Assembly: GCA_023451735.1 (NCBI GenBank)
Contig: JAEXYH010000037.1
Coordinates: 62,001 to 126,000 of the forward strand
DNA: 64,000 nucleotides
Reading direction: 5' to 3'
From: Pseudomonadota bacterium
GTDB taxonomy: Bacteria > Pseudomonadota > Alphaproteobacteria > Rhizobiales > Rhizobiaceae
The notes under the pieces are model-generated. The model was not told the DNA's origin. It made no database searches and worked only from the letters and a program-made list of their open reading frames with translations. Every line of letters begins with the position of its first letter. Within the stretch, counting starts at the first letter, position 1. A program made the position numbers and the translations under genes. Positions 8,330-16,541 of this stretch are shown piece by piece.

Positions 8330-8851
8330 ATGATGAACGCCGTATCCGAAATCACTCCTGATCGCCGTGAACGCGCACTGGCCGCGCTGGCCGAAAAGCC
8401 CGACGGCATCGTCGAGTCGATCGCTGCAGCCGCTGATGTGACGCCCGCCGAGATTCTCGAAATCCTGCCAAAGGGTTCGGCCGTCATCGCGCCGAAGGAA
8501 AGCTTTCTCGACATCTGGAACCAGCTGACGACCTGGGGCATCGTGCTGTTCCTCGTCCATACCGAGGACGTCGTTGCCGAAATCGATGGCGAGCTGCCGG
8601 TTGGTTCGGAAGGCCATGGCTGGTTCAACATCCATGGCGACAGCCCGATCGGCGGTCACATCAAGAAGGACAATTGCGCCTCGATCACCTTTGTCGACCG
8701 CGCCTTCCACGGCCGCCGCTCCTGTTCCATCTGGTTCATGAACGCCAAGGGCGCACCGATGTTCAAGATTTTCGTCAAGCGCGACGAAGCACGTGAATTG
8801 CTTTCTGAACAACTTGCGAAGTTCGAGGCGCTGCGGGCCAGCTACAGCTGA
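8330..8851 (+). CDS. hutX: HutX/HugX-type intracellular haem utilisation protein
   Basis: 173-residue member of the HutX/HuvX/HugX family, cytosolic haem carriers that receive imported haem and pass it to a degrading enzyme. Recognisable blocks are EILPKGSAVIAPKE, VLFLVHTEDVVAE, PVGSEGHGWFNIHGDSPIGGHI and FVDRAFHGRRSCSIWFMNAKG. It shares an operon with the ABM monooxygenase just upstream (6 bp gap), giving a carrier-enzyme pair. No HmuS homologue is visible in this window, so this pair may replace it. Confidence 0.88.
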   Translation: MMNAVSEITPDRRERALAALAEKPDGIVESIAAAADVTPAEILEILPKGSAVIAPKESFLDIWNQLTTWGIVLFLVHTEDVVAEIDGELPVGSEGHGWFNIHGDSPIGGHIKKDNCASITFVDRAFHGRRSCSIWFMNAKGAPMFKIFVKRDEARELLSEQLAKFEALRASYS

Positions 8852-8878
8852 AGGCTGACACCCGATCTGCTGAAGAAC

Positions 8879-8904
8879 GAGGGCGGCATGAATATGCCTC
8901 CCTC
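8879..8904 (+). terminator. Hairpin after hutX
   Basis: Inverted repeat GAGGG-c-GGCAT / ATGCC-t-CCCTC with a 4-nt loop, 28 bp after the hutX stop codon. No U-run follows, so it may be a weak or Rho-dependent terminator or a transcript-stabilising stem. Confidence 0.4.
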
Positions 8905-8915
8905 CAATCCCGGCC

Positions 8916-9146
8916 TCAGAGTGCCGGCACCCATTTCCAGAACACCCCTTCCATCCGCTCCGAATAATATTTGAACTCACATTCGAAGCGCTTTCCATAG
9001 GCTTCTGCTTCGTCCAGAGCTTTGGCACTGACTGGGTTCATGCCGGTCCCGGGCGCAAACCAGTCTTCCAGGAGGTCCTCCGGGACATAGACTCCCGCTC
9101 TCAATGGCAGCGTCGCAAGTGTGCTTTCCAATTCCTTCGGCGGCAT
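8916..9146 (-). CDS. Hypothetical protein, 76 residues
   Basis: I do not recognise this small, acidic, soluble protein. It ends with a Trp/aromatic cluster (MEGVFWKWVPAL) and contains no membrane segment. The start at 9146 (MPPKELES) is chosen because GGAGGGG lies 3 nt upstream; longer in-frame starts at 9158 and 9173 are possible. It sits tail-to-tail with hutX and downstream of a DUF3008 gene on the same strand, separated from it by a terminator-like hairpin. Confidence 0.6.
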   Translation of the reverse strand: MPPKELESTLATLPLRAGVYVPEDLLEDWFAPGTGMNPVSAKALDEAEAYGKRFECEFKYYSERMEGVFWKWVPAL

Positions 9147-9202
9147 AATCCCCTCCATGCTTGCCTGCTTCATGATGCCCTCTGTCGTGGAGCAAAAACA
9201 GG

Positions 9203-9236
9203 AAAAGGCGGGCACCTGCTGCAGCACCCGCCTTTC
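9203..9236 (-). terminator. Terminator-like hairpin downstream of the DUF3008 gene
   Basis: Strong GC stem AAAGGCGGG / CCCGCCTTT with a 15-nt loop that itself contains CTGCTGCAG. On the minus strand it is followed by TTCCTGTTTTTG, giving a U-rich tail, as expected for intrinsic termination after the gene ending at 9270. Confidence 0.6.
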
Positions 9237-9269
9237 CGGGAAGTCCGGGTTCGGACCGGAAGTTGTCAT

Positions 9270-9458
9270 TCAGTGATGAGCTACGTGTTCGGGCTTGCCC
9301 TTACGTTTCGCCGAAGCGAAGTCTTCCAACTGCTTCTCGCTCATGGATTTTTCCATGCCTTTCGAGGCTCCCTGGAGTTCGCTTTTCTTGATGTCGCCGC
9401 GCTTTGCGGCCAGTGCTGCACCCGCAGCTTTCTGTTGCGCTTTCGATTTTGCCGGCAT
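9270..9458 (-). CDS. DUF3008 family small stress-type protein
   Basis: 62-residue basic protein starting MPAKSKAQQKAAGAALAAKR, the hallmark of the DUF3008 family, followed by LQGASKGMEKSMSEKQLEDFA and a His-rich tail. Function is unknown; family members are small, highly charged and probably disordered. An EcfG-type promoter element lies just upstream on the minus strand (9491-9516), suggesting induction in the general stress response. The start codon is fixed by the conserved MPAKSKAQQK N-terminus. Confidence 0.82.
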   Translation of the reverse strand: MPAKSKAQQKAAGAALAAKRGDIKKSELQGASKGMEKSMSEKQLEDFASAKRKGKPEHVAHH

Positions 9459-9490
9459 CGCTGCCTCCGTCATCTGGCTTCTGACAGTCC

Positions 9491-9516
9491 AACCATCCGA
9501 GGCCGATTTTCGTTCC
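9491..9516 (-). promoter_or_regulatory. EcfG-type general-stress promoter for the DUF3008 gene
   Basis: On the minus strand GGAAC, 17 bp, then GGTT, resembling the alphaproteobacterial sigma-EcfG consensus GGAAC-N16/17-CGTT, 33 bp upstream of the ATG. It faces away from a second, plus-strand element at 9530-9554. Confidence 0.55.
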
Positions 9517-9529
9517 AATCGACAAGCGC

Positions 9530-9554
9530 GGAACCTCTCTCCATGCGACGGGTT
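9530..9554 (+). promoter_or_regulatory. EcfG-type general-stress promoter for the 71-residue ORF
   Basis: GGAAC, 16-bp spacer, GGTT on the plus strand, 58 bp upstream of the small acidic ORF at 9613. It matches the EcfG consensus and is back-to-back with the minus-strand element for DUF3008. Confidence 0.55.
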
Positions 9555-9612
9555 GTTCTTCGACGTCTGCAGTTGCGCTGCCGACGACCAGGATATTTGA
9601 AAGGAACCAGCC

Positions 9613-9828
9613 ATGATCCCGACATCTCCGAAGACCGGCACCGATATCGAGCGCGAACAGCTCGACACCACCAATCCCGAAGCGCTGAGAGAAGCCGCAC
9701 GGCTCGGCAACGATGACAATTATCTGGTCAAGACCGACCTCGAAGATGCCGATCAGCGCGAGGACGGCGACCAGCCGGATGGCCGTGCCAGCCCGATGAG
9801 CAACGCCGACAATCCCGAGCGCGGATAG
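9613..9828 (+). CDS. Small acidic hypothetical protein
   Basis: 71-residue, strongly acidic and probably disordered protein (MIPTSPKTGTDIEREQLDTT..., rich in D, E, N and Q) with no membrane segment. GAAAGGAACC lies upstream of the ATG. Behind an EcfG-like promoter and next to DUF3008, it is likely a general-stress protein. Function unknown. Confidence 0.65.
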   Translation: MIPTSPKTGTDIEREQLDTTNPEALREAARLGNDDNYLVKTDLEDADQREDGDQPDGRASPMSNADNPERG

Positions 9829-9831
9829 AAC

Positions 9832-9856
9832 GGAACCACCGGGCCTTTCGCGTGTT
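9832..9856 (+). promoter_or_regulatory. EcfG-type promoter upstream of the nucleotidyltransferase gene
   Basis: GGAAC, 16 bp, TGTT about 30 bp before the ATG at 9886. The -10 match is imperfect, but it is the third such element within 370 bp, which supports a shared stress regulon. Confidence 0.45.
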
Positions 9857-9885
9857 GCTTTACCGAAGCAATAACGGAGAGATCC

Positions 9886-10773
9886 ATGGACGCCGACACT
9901 TTACCGACCACCGGGTCGGGGCCGACGCCCGAACCGGAAAAGGGACGCAACCTTCATCCTCTGCACCTGATGCCGGGGATGGAGGTTAAGGCAGCACCGA
10001 CACTTGCCGACCCGGAAGCCGAAGACTTTGTCTCCGAAGCTTTGGAAGACCTTGTGGCCTGCCATATTCCCTTCCTGCTGGCCGGCACGTTTGCGATAAG
10101 CGCCTATACCGGCATCACCCGCCCGACCAAGGATCTCGATATCTTCTGCAAGGCAGGCGATTACGCCCGCATCCTCGCGCATTTCAAGGAAAAGGGTTAC
10201 GAGATCGAGGTCGAGGACGACCGCTGGCTCGGCAAGATCAAAAAAGGCCGCCACTTTTGCGATGTCATCTTCGCCGCCTCCAACGGCACGATGCCGATCA
10301 GTGACAGTTGGTTCGACAACGCCCGCCAGATCGAGATGAACGGTCACAAGGTGCGTATCATCGCACCGACGGAGTTGATCTGGTCGAAATGTTTCGTCCA
10401 GCTTCGCCATCGCTACGATGGCGGCGACATCGTCCACATGATCCTGCGCGCACATGACCAGATCGATTGGGACAGGCTTCTGAACCATATGGAAGTGCAC
10501 TGGGAAGTGTTGCTAATCCACCTCCTCAACTTCCGCTGGATCTACCCGACCGAGCGCGACAAGGTGCCGGACTGGTTGCTCGACGAACTGCTCGATCGCC
10601 TTAAAGCCCAGCGTGAACTGCCGCTTCCGCAGATGAAGATCTGCCGTGGCCGGATGTTCAGCCGCGTCGACTTCGAGATTGACGTCAAGGAATGGGGCTT
10701 CGCCGATGTCGGCGGCGAAGGCGATCTGCGCGACGGTGTCGACGAGGAAAACAGAGAAGGAGGCCCTGCGTGA
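9886..10773 (+). CDS. Nucleotidyltransferase-fold protein
   Basis: 295-residue protein with a minimal nucleotidyltransferase-like core: FLLAGTFAISAYTG, then TRPTKDLDIFCK (the two-Asp motif), a later Asp in GRHFCDVIFAAS, and APTELIWSKCFVQLR. The pattern resembles AbiEii/MNT-like or DUF6036-type proteins that transfer NMP groups. Its N-terminal ~35 residues look disordered. A GGAGAG site precedes the ATG, and the stop codon overlaps the GTG start of a metallophosphoesterase. The pair is therefore co-translated and probably acts in one process; the substrate is unknown. Confidence 0.75.
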   Translation: MDADTLPTTGSGPTPEPEKGRNLHPLHLMPGMEVKAAPTLADPEAEDFVSEALEDLVACHIPFLLAGTFAISAYTGITRPTKDLDIFCKAGDYARILAHFKEKGYEIEVEDDRWLGKIKKGRHFCDVIFAASNGTMPISDSWFDNARQIEMNGHKVRIIAPTELIWSKCFVQLRHRYDGGDIVHMILRAHDQIDWDRLLNHMEVHWEVLLIHLLNFRWIYPTERDKVPDWLLDELLDRLKAQRELPLPQMKICRGRMFSRVDFEIDVKEWGFADVGGEGDLRDGVDEENREGGPA

Positions 10774-11531
10774 GCAAAGCACCGGAAAAGAAGGAAACAG
10801 ATACCGGCTCGAAAAAGTTGAACGGCAAGCAGCGCATTGCGGCAATGGGCGACTTGCATGTCAAGGAACATGGCTCGGTTTCCTATAAGGAGCTTTTCAG
10901 CGAAATTTCGCAGGAAGCCGACATTCTGGTGTTGACCGGTGATCTGACAGATCTCGGCAAACCGGCCGAAGCCGAGCTTCTGGCCGCCGACCTGCGCTCC
11001 TGCTCCATCCCCATGGTCGGCGTTCTGGGCAATCACGACTATGAATGCGGCCATGTCGACGAGGTGAAGGCCATCATCAAGGATGCCGGTGTGCACCTGC
11101 TGGAAGGCTCAGCAATCGAGATTAACGGCATCGGTTTTGCCGGCGTGAAGGGTTTTGCCGGCGGCTTCGGCCGTTACATGCTTGGTTCCTTCGGCGAGCC
11201 GGCGATCAAGGCAATGGTAGCAGAAAGCGTCGAGGAAACGATGCGACTCGAAAATGCGCTGCGTCAGGTGCGCTCGGAACGTGCCATGGTCGTCCTCCAC
11301 TACGCACCGATCCAGCAGACGGTTGAAGGCGAGCCGCCTGAGATCTTCCCCTTCCTCGGCTCCTCGCGGCTTGCCGAAACGATCGACCGCTTCCCGGTAA
11401 AAGCCGTTGTGCATGGCCACGCCCATCGCGGCACTTACGAAGGCAGAACGCCCGGCGGCGCCCCGGTTTATAACGTAGCCTCGCATATCGAGAAGCCGAC
11501 GGGTAAGGCCTATGCCTTACTTGATATGTGA
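10770..11531 (+). CDS. Calcineurin-like metallophosphoesterase
   Basis: 253-residue metallophosphoesterase. The metal-binding signature is complete: GDLHVKEHG (D-x-H), LTGDLTDLG (GDxxD), VLGNHDYECG (GNHD), VVLHYAP (H), and GHAHRG (GHxH). The start is GTG at 10770 with GGAGG upstream; the GTGA overlap with the preceding nucleotidyltransferase implies translational coupling. It could hydrolyse a phosphodiester or a nucleotide product of its partner (inference). Stress control through the upstream EcfG-like promoter is likely. Confidence 0.87.
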   Translation: MSKAPEKKETDTGSKKLNGKQRIAAMGDLHVKEHGSVSYKELFSEISQEADILVLTGDLTDLGKPAEAELLAADLRSCSIPMVGVLGNHDYECGHVDEVKAIIKDAGVHLLEGSAIEINGIGFAGVKGFAGGFGRYMLGSFGEPAIKAMVAESVEETMRLENALRQVRSERAMVVLHYAPIQQTVEGEPPEIFPFLGSSRLAETIDRFPVKAVVHGHAHRGTYEGRTPGGAPVYNVASHIEKPTGKAYALLDM

Positions 11532-11796
11532 GCCGAAGAGCGAGGAGCCCCCTCCCAAACCATCCCCACAACGAGAAGGGCTAACCCAGCCGCGCTGTGA
11601 CAGGTCTCAAGAAAAGCTGGTGATTGCCGCGTGTTTCTCCTTCCTTGTGGGGGAGATGACCGGCAGGCCAGAGGGGGAATGACAAACTCCGTCTGAAAAG
11701 AACCTCCGCCGAAAATCGCGCAGAGCCCTTACCCATAATGGAACCCGAAGCCCGTTCGTCCGTTTGCCGGTCTCTTTCAACGAGGGACCGGGTCAT

Positions 11797-13608
11797 ATGA
11801 CGGACAGCAATGCCGCCGAGGAATTTCGTGTTTTTCCAAAAACATGGGGGGCGGAATATGTCGCCGTCGGAGAGGTGCGCTTCCGGCTCTGGGCTCCTGG
11901 GCAAGAGAATATCACCCTGCGTCTCGATGGCGACGACACCGAGATGAGCGAAAGCGGCGGCGGTTGGTTCGAACTGCTGGTGACCGGCGTTTCGGCGGGA
12001 ACGGAATATAACTTTGTCCTGTCCGATGGCACCGTCGTGCCAGACCCAGCCTCCCGCGCGCAGAAGGACAGCGTCACTGGTCCCTCTCTCGTCATCGACC
12101 CCACGAACTACGACTGGCAGGACACCGGCTGGACCGGCAGACCCTGGGACGAAACAGTCGTTTACGAACTGCATTTCGGCACATTCACCCCGCAAGGCAC
12201 GTTTCGCGCAGCAATCGACAAGCTGCCTTATCTGGCCGATCTCGGGATCACCATGATCGAGGTGATGCCCCTGTCCCAGTTCGGCGGCAACCGCGGCTGG
12301 GGATATGACGGCGTGCTGCTTTACGCCCCCCATTCTGCCTATGGCCCGCCAGAGGACTTCAAGGCCTTCGTAGATGCTGCCCACGGCCTTGGCCTCTCCG
12401 TCGTCCTCGATATCGTGCTCAACCACTTCGGCCCGGAAGGCAATTACCTGCCGCTTCTGGCGCCCGGCTTCTTTCACAAGGAGCGGATGACCCCCTGGGG
12501 CGCCGGCATTGCCTATGATGTCGATGCCGCACGGCGTTACATGGCCGAGGCCCCGCTCTATTGGCTGGAGGAATTCCATCTCGACGGCCTGCGTTTCGAT
12601 GCCATTGACCAGATCGAAGACACATCGGAGAAACATATCCTGATCGAGATCGCCGAGCGCATCCGTGCCGAGATCACCGACCGCCCAATCCACCTGACGA
12701 CCGAAGACTGCCGCAACGTCACTTTCCTGCATCCGCGCAACGAGGACGGCTCAGCACCGCTTTTCACCGGCGAATGGAACGATGATTTTCATAACGCCGT
12801 CCATGTCTTCGCCACCGGCGAGACCCACGCGTATTACAAGGATTTTGCGGGAGACCCGGAAACGCTTGTCGCCCGCTGCCTGGCCGAAGGTTTTGCCTAT
12901 CAGGGCGAGGTCTCGCCGCAATCGAGCGAAAAGCGGGGCGTCGACAGCACCGGCCAGCCGCCGGTAGCTTTCGTTGATTTCATCCAGAACCACGATCAGA
13001 CCGGCAACCGCGCGCAGGGCGAGCGCCTGATCTCGCTCGCCGGAAACACCCGCACGAAGATTCTTCTCGCGACCTTGCTCATGTCTCCGCATATCCCGCT
13101 GGTCTTCATGGGGGAGGAATATGGCGAGACGAACCCGTTTCTGTTCTTCACCGATTTCCACGGAAATCTGGCCAAAGCCGTACGCGAGGGCCGGGCAAAG
13201 GAATTCGAGGGACATGCCGGTCACGGCGAAAAGGTGCCTGACCCGAATGCGAAGAAGACATTCGACGCGTCGAAACTTGACTGGGACAAGCTTACCTCCC
13301 CCCAAGGTCGCGAATGGCTCGAGTTTACCCGTGAGCTTCTGAAGCTTCGCCAGGAAATCGTCGTGCCGATGCTGCCGACCGCGAAAGGCGGCTCCGGCAA
13401 GGTCATCGAAACCGGCGCCGGCCACCTTGCCGTATCCTGGGATTTTCCCAAAGGAAAGCTCTCGATCGCGCTCAATATCGGCGATGCGGCAAGGCCGCTG
13501 CCCGAAATGCCGGGCAAGCCGATCTATGCCTTTCCGAAAAGGGATCACCCGGAGCGGGTGACCGAACTCCCGCCCAATTCCGTCATTGTCAGCTTCGAGA
13601 AGGCATGA
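11797..13608 (+). CDS. treZ: Malto-oligosyltrehalose trehalohydrolase
   Basis: 603-residue GH13 enzyme that releases trehalose from maltooligosyl-trehalose, the second step of the TreY-TreZ route from glycogen. It begins with a CBM48-like beta domain (EVRFRLWAPGQENITLRL), then the barrel with TMIEVMPLSQFGGNRGWGYDG, DIVLNHFGPEGN, the nucleophile region DGLRFDAIDQI, the acid region LTTEDCRN, and FIQNHDQTGNRA. The start ATG at 11797 has a CGAGGGA site. Its stop overlaps treY by ATGA, so the pair is co-translated. Confidence 0.96.
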   Translation: MTDSNAAEEFRVFPKTWGAEYVAVGEVRFRLWAPGQENITLRLDGDDTEMSESGGGWFELLVTGVSAGTEYNFVLSDGTVVPDPASRAQKDSVTGPSLVIDPTNYDWQDTGWTGRPWDETVVYELHFGTFTPQGTFRAAIDKLPYLADLGITMIEVMPLSQFGGNRGWGYDGVLLYAPHSAYGPPEDFKAFVDAAHGLGLSVVLDIVLNHFGPEGNYLPLLAPGFFHKERMTPWGAGIAYDVDAARRYMAEAPLYWLEEFHLDGLRFDAIDQIEDTSEKHILIEIAERIRAEITDRPIHLTTEDCRNVTFLHPRNEDGSAPLFTGEWNDDFHNAVHVFATGETHAYYKDFAGDPETLVARCLAEGFAYQGEVSPQSSEKRGVDSTGQPPVAFVDFIQNHDQTGNRAQGERLISLAGNTRTKILLATLLMSPHIPLVFMGEEYGETNPFLFFTDFHGNLAKAVREGRAKEFEGHAGHGEKVPDPNAKKTFDASKLDWDKLTSPQGREWLEFTRELLKLRQEIVVPMLPTAKGGSGKVIETGAGHLAVSWDFPKGKLSIALNIGDAARPLPEMPGKPIYAFPKRDHPERVTELPPNSVIVSFEKA

Positions 13609-16151
13609 GCCGCCGCATGATCCCGACAGCAACCTACCGCATCCAGTTCCGCAACGGCATGACCTTCGACCGCGCGACCGGTCTCGTGCCCTATCTAAAA
13701 CAGCTGGGTATCAGCCACCTCTACGCTTCGCCCATCTTCAACGCCACGACCGGCTCCACCCACGGCTATGACGTTACCGACGCCAACGAGATCGATCCGG
13801 CGATCGGCGGCCGTGAGGGTTTCGACCGCATGGTGGCGGCGCTCAAGGCCGAAGGCCTTGGCCTGATCCTCGACATTGTGCCGAACCACATGGCAGCTTC
13901 GCTGGAAAATCCCTGGTGGCAAGATGTGGTGGAGCATGGCGACAAGAGCCACTATGCCCGGCATTTCGACATCGACTGGTCGCGCCGTCTCACCCTGCCC
14001 TTCCTTGGCGACACGTTCGAAGCCGTGCTGGAAGCCGGCGAGATTTCGGTAAAACCGGATCCGAAGACCGGCAAACCAGCCCTTGCCTATTACGAAACCT
14101 TCTATCCTCTGAATCCGGAGACTTATGTCGGCAGCGAAGAAGATGTTCTGCAGATTACCGACAAGGGCGGGCTCGCCGATCTGCACGACCAGCAGCCTTA
14201 CCGGCTGATGTCCTGGCGCGAAGCGCCGCGCGATCTGTCTTATCGCCGCTTCTTCGAGATTACCGGCCTTGCGGGCGTCCGTGTCGAGGACGGTTCGGTT
14301 TTCGATGATACCCACCGCCTGATTCTGGAGCTAGTTCATTCCGGCGCAGTCGATGGCCTGCGGGTCGATCACGTCGACGGCCTTGCCGATCCCAAGGCCT
14401 ATCTCGAACGCATGCGGCAGGAAGCCGGACCCGACTGCTACATCACCGTCGAAAAGATCCTTGGCGAAGGCGAGGACATCTCATCCGAGTGGCCGATCTC
14501 CGGCACGACCGGTTACGAGTTCATCGCGACACTCAGCAACGCTCTGATCGATGGCGCCAAACTGCACCAGCTCGATGCCGCCTATGCAGCGGCAACCGGG
14601 GCGGTTGCGGATATGAGAAAGGAACTGCGTGCCGCCAAATTGTTGATGGCGGACAACAACTTCGCTGGCGAAGTTGCAACCCTCGTCAAGCTTGCTGAAT
14701 CAATACATGAGGAACTGCCCGACGCAGTGCCGCTATCGCCCGATACGATCAGGGCGGGACTACGCGAATTGCTCGTCGCCTTCCCCGTTTACCGAACCTA
14801 TGGCACCGTCAACGGCATGCCGCCCGAAGGCCGGCAAATGCTGGAAAAGGTCACCGTCGATATCCGCCGCCAGACGGCAGCCGACCTGGCAGCTCTGCCT
14901 TTCCTGACAAAAGTGCTGAACGGCGACGTTCCGCCCTCGATCTCCGACAGGGCCGCAACATTCCGCACCCGCTTCCAGCAGCTCACCGGACCGCTGATGG
15001 CCAAATCGGTCGAGGATACGCTGTTCTTCCGCCAGCACGCGCTGCTTGCGTTGAACGAGGTCGGCGCCGAGCCGTTGACACGGGAGTTTTCGCTCGACCA
15101 TTTCCACGCGCAGATGATCGAACGGCAAAAGCGCCAGCCGGACGCGATTTCAGGCACATCCACCCACGATACCAAGCGAGGCGAAGATGCGCGAACCCGG
15201 CTCTATACCCTGAGCGAGGCGCCGCAAATCTGGGCCGATGCGGTCGAGCGTTGGCGACTGATGAACCAAGCCGCCCTGACGCAGCTCGAAGACGGCCCGG
15301 CCCCGGAACCAGCCGTCGAATGGATGCTGTATCAGGCACTTGCCGGCGTCTGGCCGGCCGACCTTCTTCCGGATGACGCCAATGGCCTTGCGAGGCTGGA
15401 GGCGCGTTTCCAGGCCTATGCCGAAAAGGCAATCCGCGAGGCAAAGCTCCGGACGAACTGGGCCGATGGAAACGCTGACTATGAGACCGCAATCCGTGAC
15501 TATGTTCACGCGATGCTCTCATCGGAGAACCAGGATTTTCTCGGCGATTTCACTGCTACTCTTCGTCCCGTCATCCGCGCCGGCAGCGTCAATTCCATGA
15601 CCCAGGCACTCGTCAAGCTCACCGCGCCGGGTGTGCCTGACATCTATCAGGGAAGCGAAACCTGCGACCTGTCGCTCGTCGATCCGGATAACCGGCGAGA
15701 GCCCGGTTTCGACATGCTGGAGGAACAATTTGCGGAAGACGAGAAATTCAGTTCGAACGAGGAAGCGGACTGGTTGAGCGGCCGCCTTAAACAGCAGGCA
15801 ATCGGCAGGATGCTGAAGCTTCGCAAGTCTTTGCCTGATCTTTTCCGCAAGGGCCGATATCTGCCGTTGGATGCGAACGGCATACGTGCGCGAAACATCG
15901 TCGCCTTTGCGCGGCATGACGACAGCCACGCCGTGTTGCTCATCGCCCCGCGACATGTGCTCGAGGCATTGCACGACCTGGCATCCTCCTCCTCCGCAGA
16001 TTGGGCCGAAACGCGCATCGCACTTCCTCGGCCGCTTGCTGGGCGGCGTTACCGGGATATTTTCACGGGGCGGGTCTTTGACTTTGCCGAGGACGTATCG
16101 GTCAACTGGACCTTTGCCGACCATCCGTTTGCCATCCTCGTGGCGGAGTGA
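13605..16151 (+). CDS. treY: Malto-oligosyltrehalose synthase
   Basis: 848-residue GH13 enzyme that converts the reducing end of a maltodextrin to a trehalosyl unit. Typical elements are PTATYRIQFRNGMTFDRA, GISHLYASPIF, STHGYDVTD, the LDIVPNHMAAS motif, the nucleophile region VDGLRVDHVDGLADP, TVEKILGEGE, SGTSTHDTKRGEDARTRL, and GVPDIYQGSE. It overlaps treZ by 4 nt and is followed by a strong terminator. Trehalose made by the pair protects against drying and osmotic stress, fitting the stress genes nearby. Confidence 0.97.
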   Translation: MSRRMIPTATYRIQFRNGMTFDRATGLVPYLKQLGISHLYASPIFNATTGSTHGYDVTDANEIDPAIGGREGFDRMVAALKAEGLGLILDIVPNHMAASLENPWWQDVVEHGDKSHYARHFDIDWSRRLTLPFLGDTFEAVLEAGEISVKPDPKTGKPALAYYETFYPLNPETYVGSEEDVLQITDKGGLADLHDQQPYRLMSWREAPRDLSYRRFFEITGLAGVRVEDGSVFDDTHRLILELVHSGAVDGLRVDHVDGLADPKAYLERMRQEAGPDCYITVEKILGEGEDISSEWPISGTTGYEFIATLSNALIDGAKLHQLDAAYAAATGAVADMRKELRAAKLLMADNNFAGEVATLVKLAESIHEELPDAVPLSPDTIRAGLRELLVAFPVYRTYGTVNGMPPEGRQMLEKVTVDIRRQTAADLAALPFLTKVLNGDVPPSISDRAATFRTRFQQLTGPLMAKSVEDTLFFRQHALLALNEVGAEPLTREFSLDHFHAQMIERQKRQPDAISGTSTHDTKRGEDARTRLYTLSEAPQIWADAVERWRLMNQAALTQLEDGPAPEPAVEWMLYQALAGVWPADLLPDDANGLARLEARFQAYAEKAIREAKLRTNWADGNADYETAIRDYVHAMLSSENQDFLGDFTATLRPVIRAGSVNSMTQALVKLTAPGVPDIYQGSETCDLSLVDPDNRREPGFDMLEEQFAEDEKFSSNEEADWLSGRLKQQAIGRMLKLRKSLPDLFRKGRYLPLDANGIRARNIVAFARHDDSHAVLLIAPRHVLEALHDLASSSSADWAETRIALPRPLAGRRYRDIFTGRVFDFAEDVSVNWTFADHPFAILVAE

Positions 16152-16173
16152 CCGTCTAGAACAGGACAAAAAG

Positions 16174-16204
16174 AAACCGCTGGACCTCAACGTCCAGCGG
16201 TTTT
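16174..16204 (+). terminator. Intrinsic terminator after treY
   Basis: Perfect stem ACCGCTGGAC / GTCCAGCGGT with a 6-nt loop, flanked by an A-run before and TTTT after, 22 bp past the treY stop. Confidence 0.85.
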
Positions 16205-16234
16205 CTGTTTCGCCGCATTTTCAGTGTTTCAGGC

Positions 16235-16309
16235 TTAACGCAGCCCGAAGAATGAAAGGATGGCGAGGACGATGACGACGGCTCCGACGAGCCAGACAAT
16301 GCTGTTCAT
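16235..16309 (-). CDS. 24-residue single-helix membrane peptide, copy 1
   Basis: Tiny one-helix membrane protein beginning MNSIVWLVGAVVIVLAIL and ending FFGLR. It is nearly identical in design to the second copy 47 bp upstream. The ATG follows AGGAGAGC, a clear ribosome site. It belongs to the very small hydrophobic peptides, often with a Gly-rich single helix, seen as repeated copies in alphaproteobacteria (DUF3309-like in appearance). Function unknown; probably co-transcribed with copy 2 from an EcfG-type promoter. Confidence 0.75.
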   Translation of the reverse strand: MNSIVWLVGAVVIVLAILSFFGLR

Positions 16310-16355
16310 AATGCTCTCCTGAAAGGTTTGACACCGCAAGGTGGATCGTTCTGCG

Positions 16356-16430
16356 TCAGGCAAAACCGACGAGATTGAGAACCGCGATGACGATCACGAC
16401 TGCTCCGACCAACCAAATGATGCTGTTCAT
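16356..16430 (-). CDS. 24-residue single-helix membrane peptide, copy 2
   Basis: Paralogue of the peptide at 16235-16309: it begins MNSIIWLVGAVVIVIAVL and ends VGFA, with 16 of the first 18 residues identical or conservative. GGAGAACGTC precedes the ATG. Promoter-proximal copy, 30 bp downstream of a consensus EcfG promoter (GGAAC-N16-CGTT). Likely a general-stress membrane peptide; function unknown. Confidence 0.75.
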   Translation of the reverse strand: MNSIIWLVGAVVIVIAVLNLVGFA

Positions 16431-16459
16431 GACGTTCTCCTTTTGATGTCGCAAAAGTG

Positions 16460-16484
16460 AACGGTCGCAACCTCAAAAGGTTCC
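16460..16484 (-). promoter_or_regulatory. Consensus EcfG promoter for the twin membrane peptides
   Basis: Minus-strand GGAAC, 16-bp spacer, CGTT: an exact match to the alphaproteobacterial general-stress sigma factor consensus, ending 30 bp upstream of the 16430 start codon. Confidence 0.7.
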
Positions 16485-16541
16485 CGGATTGACCCGCTCT
16501 TTGACGGTCATTTGCAAAAGCATTTTAAAGACGATGGAGGT

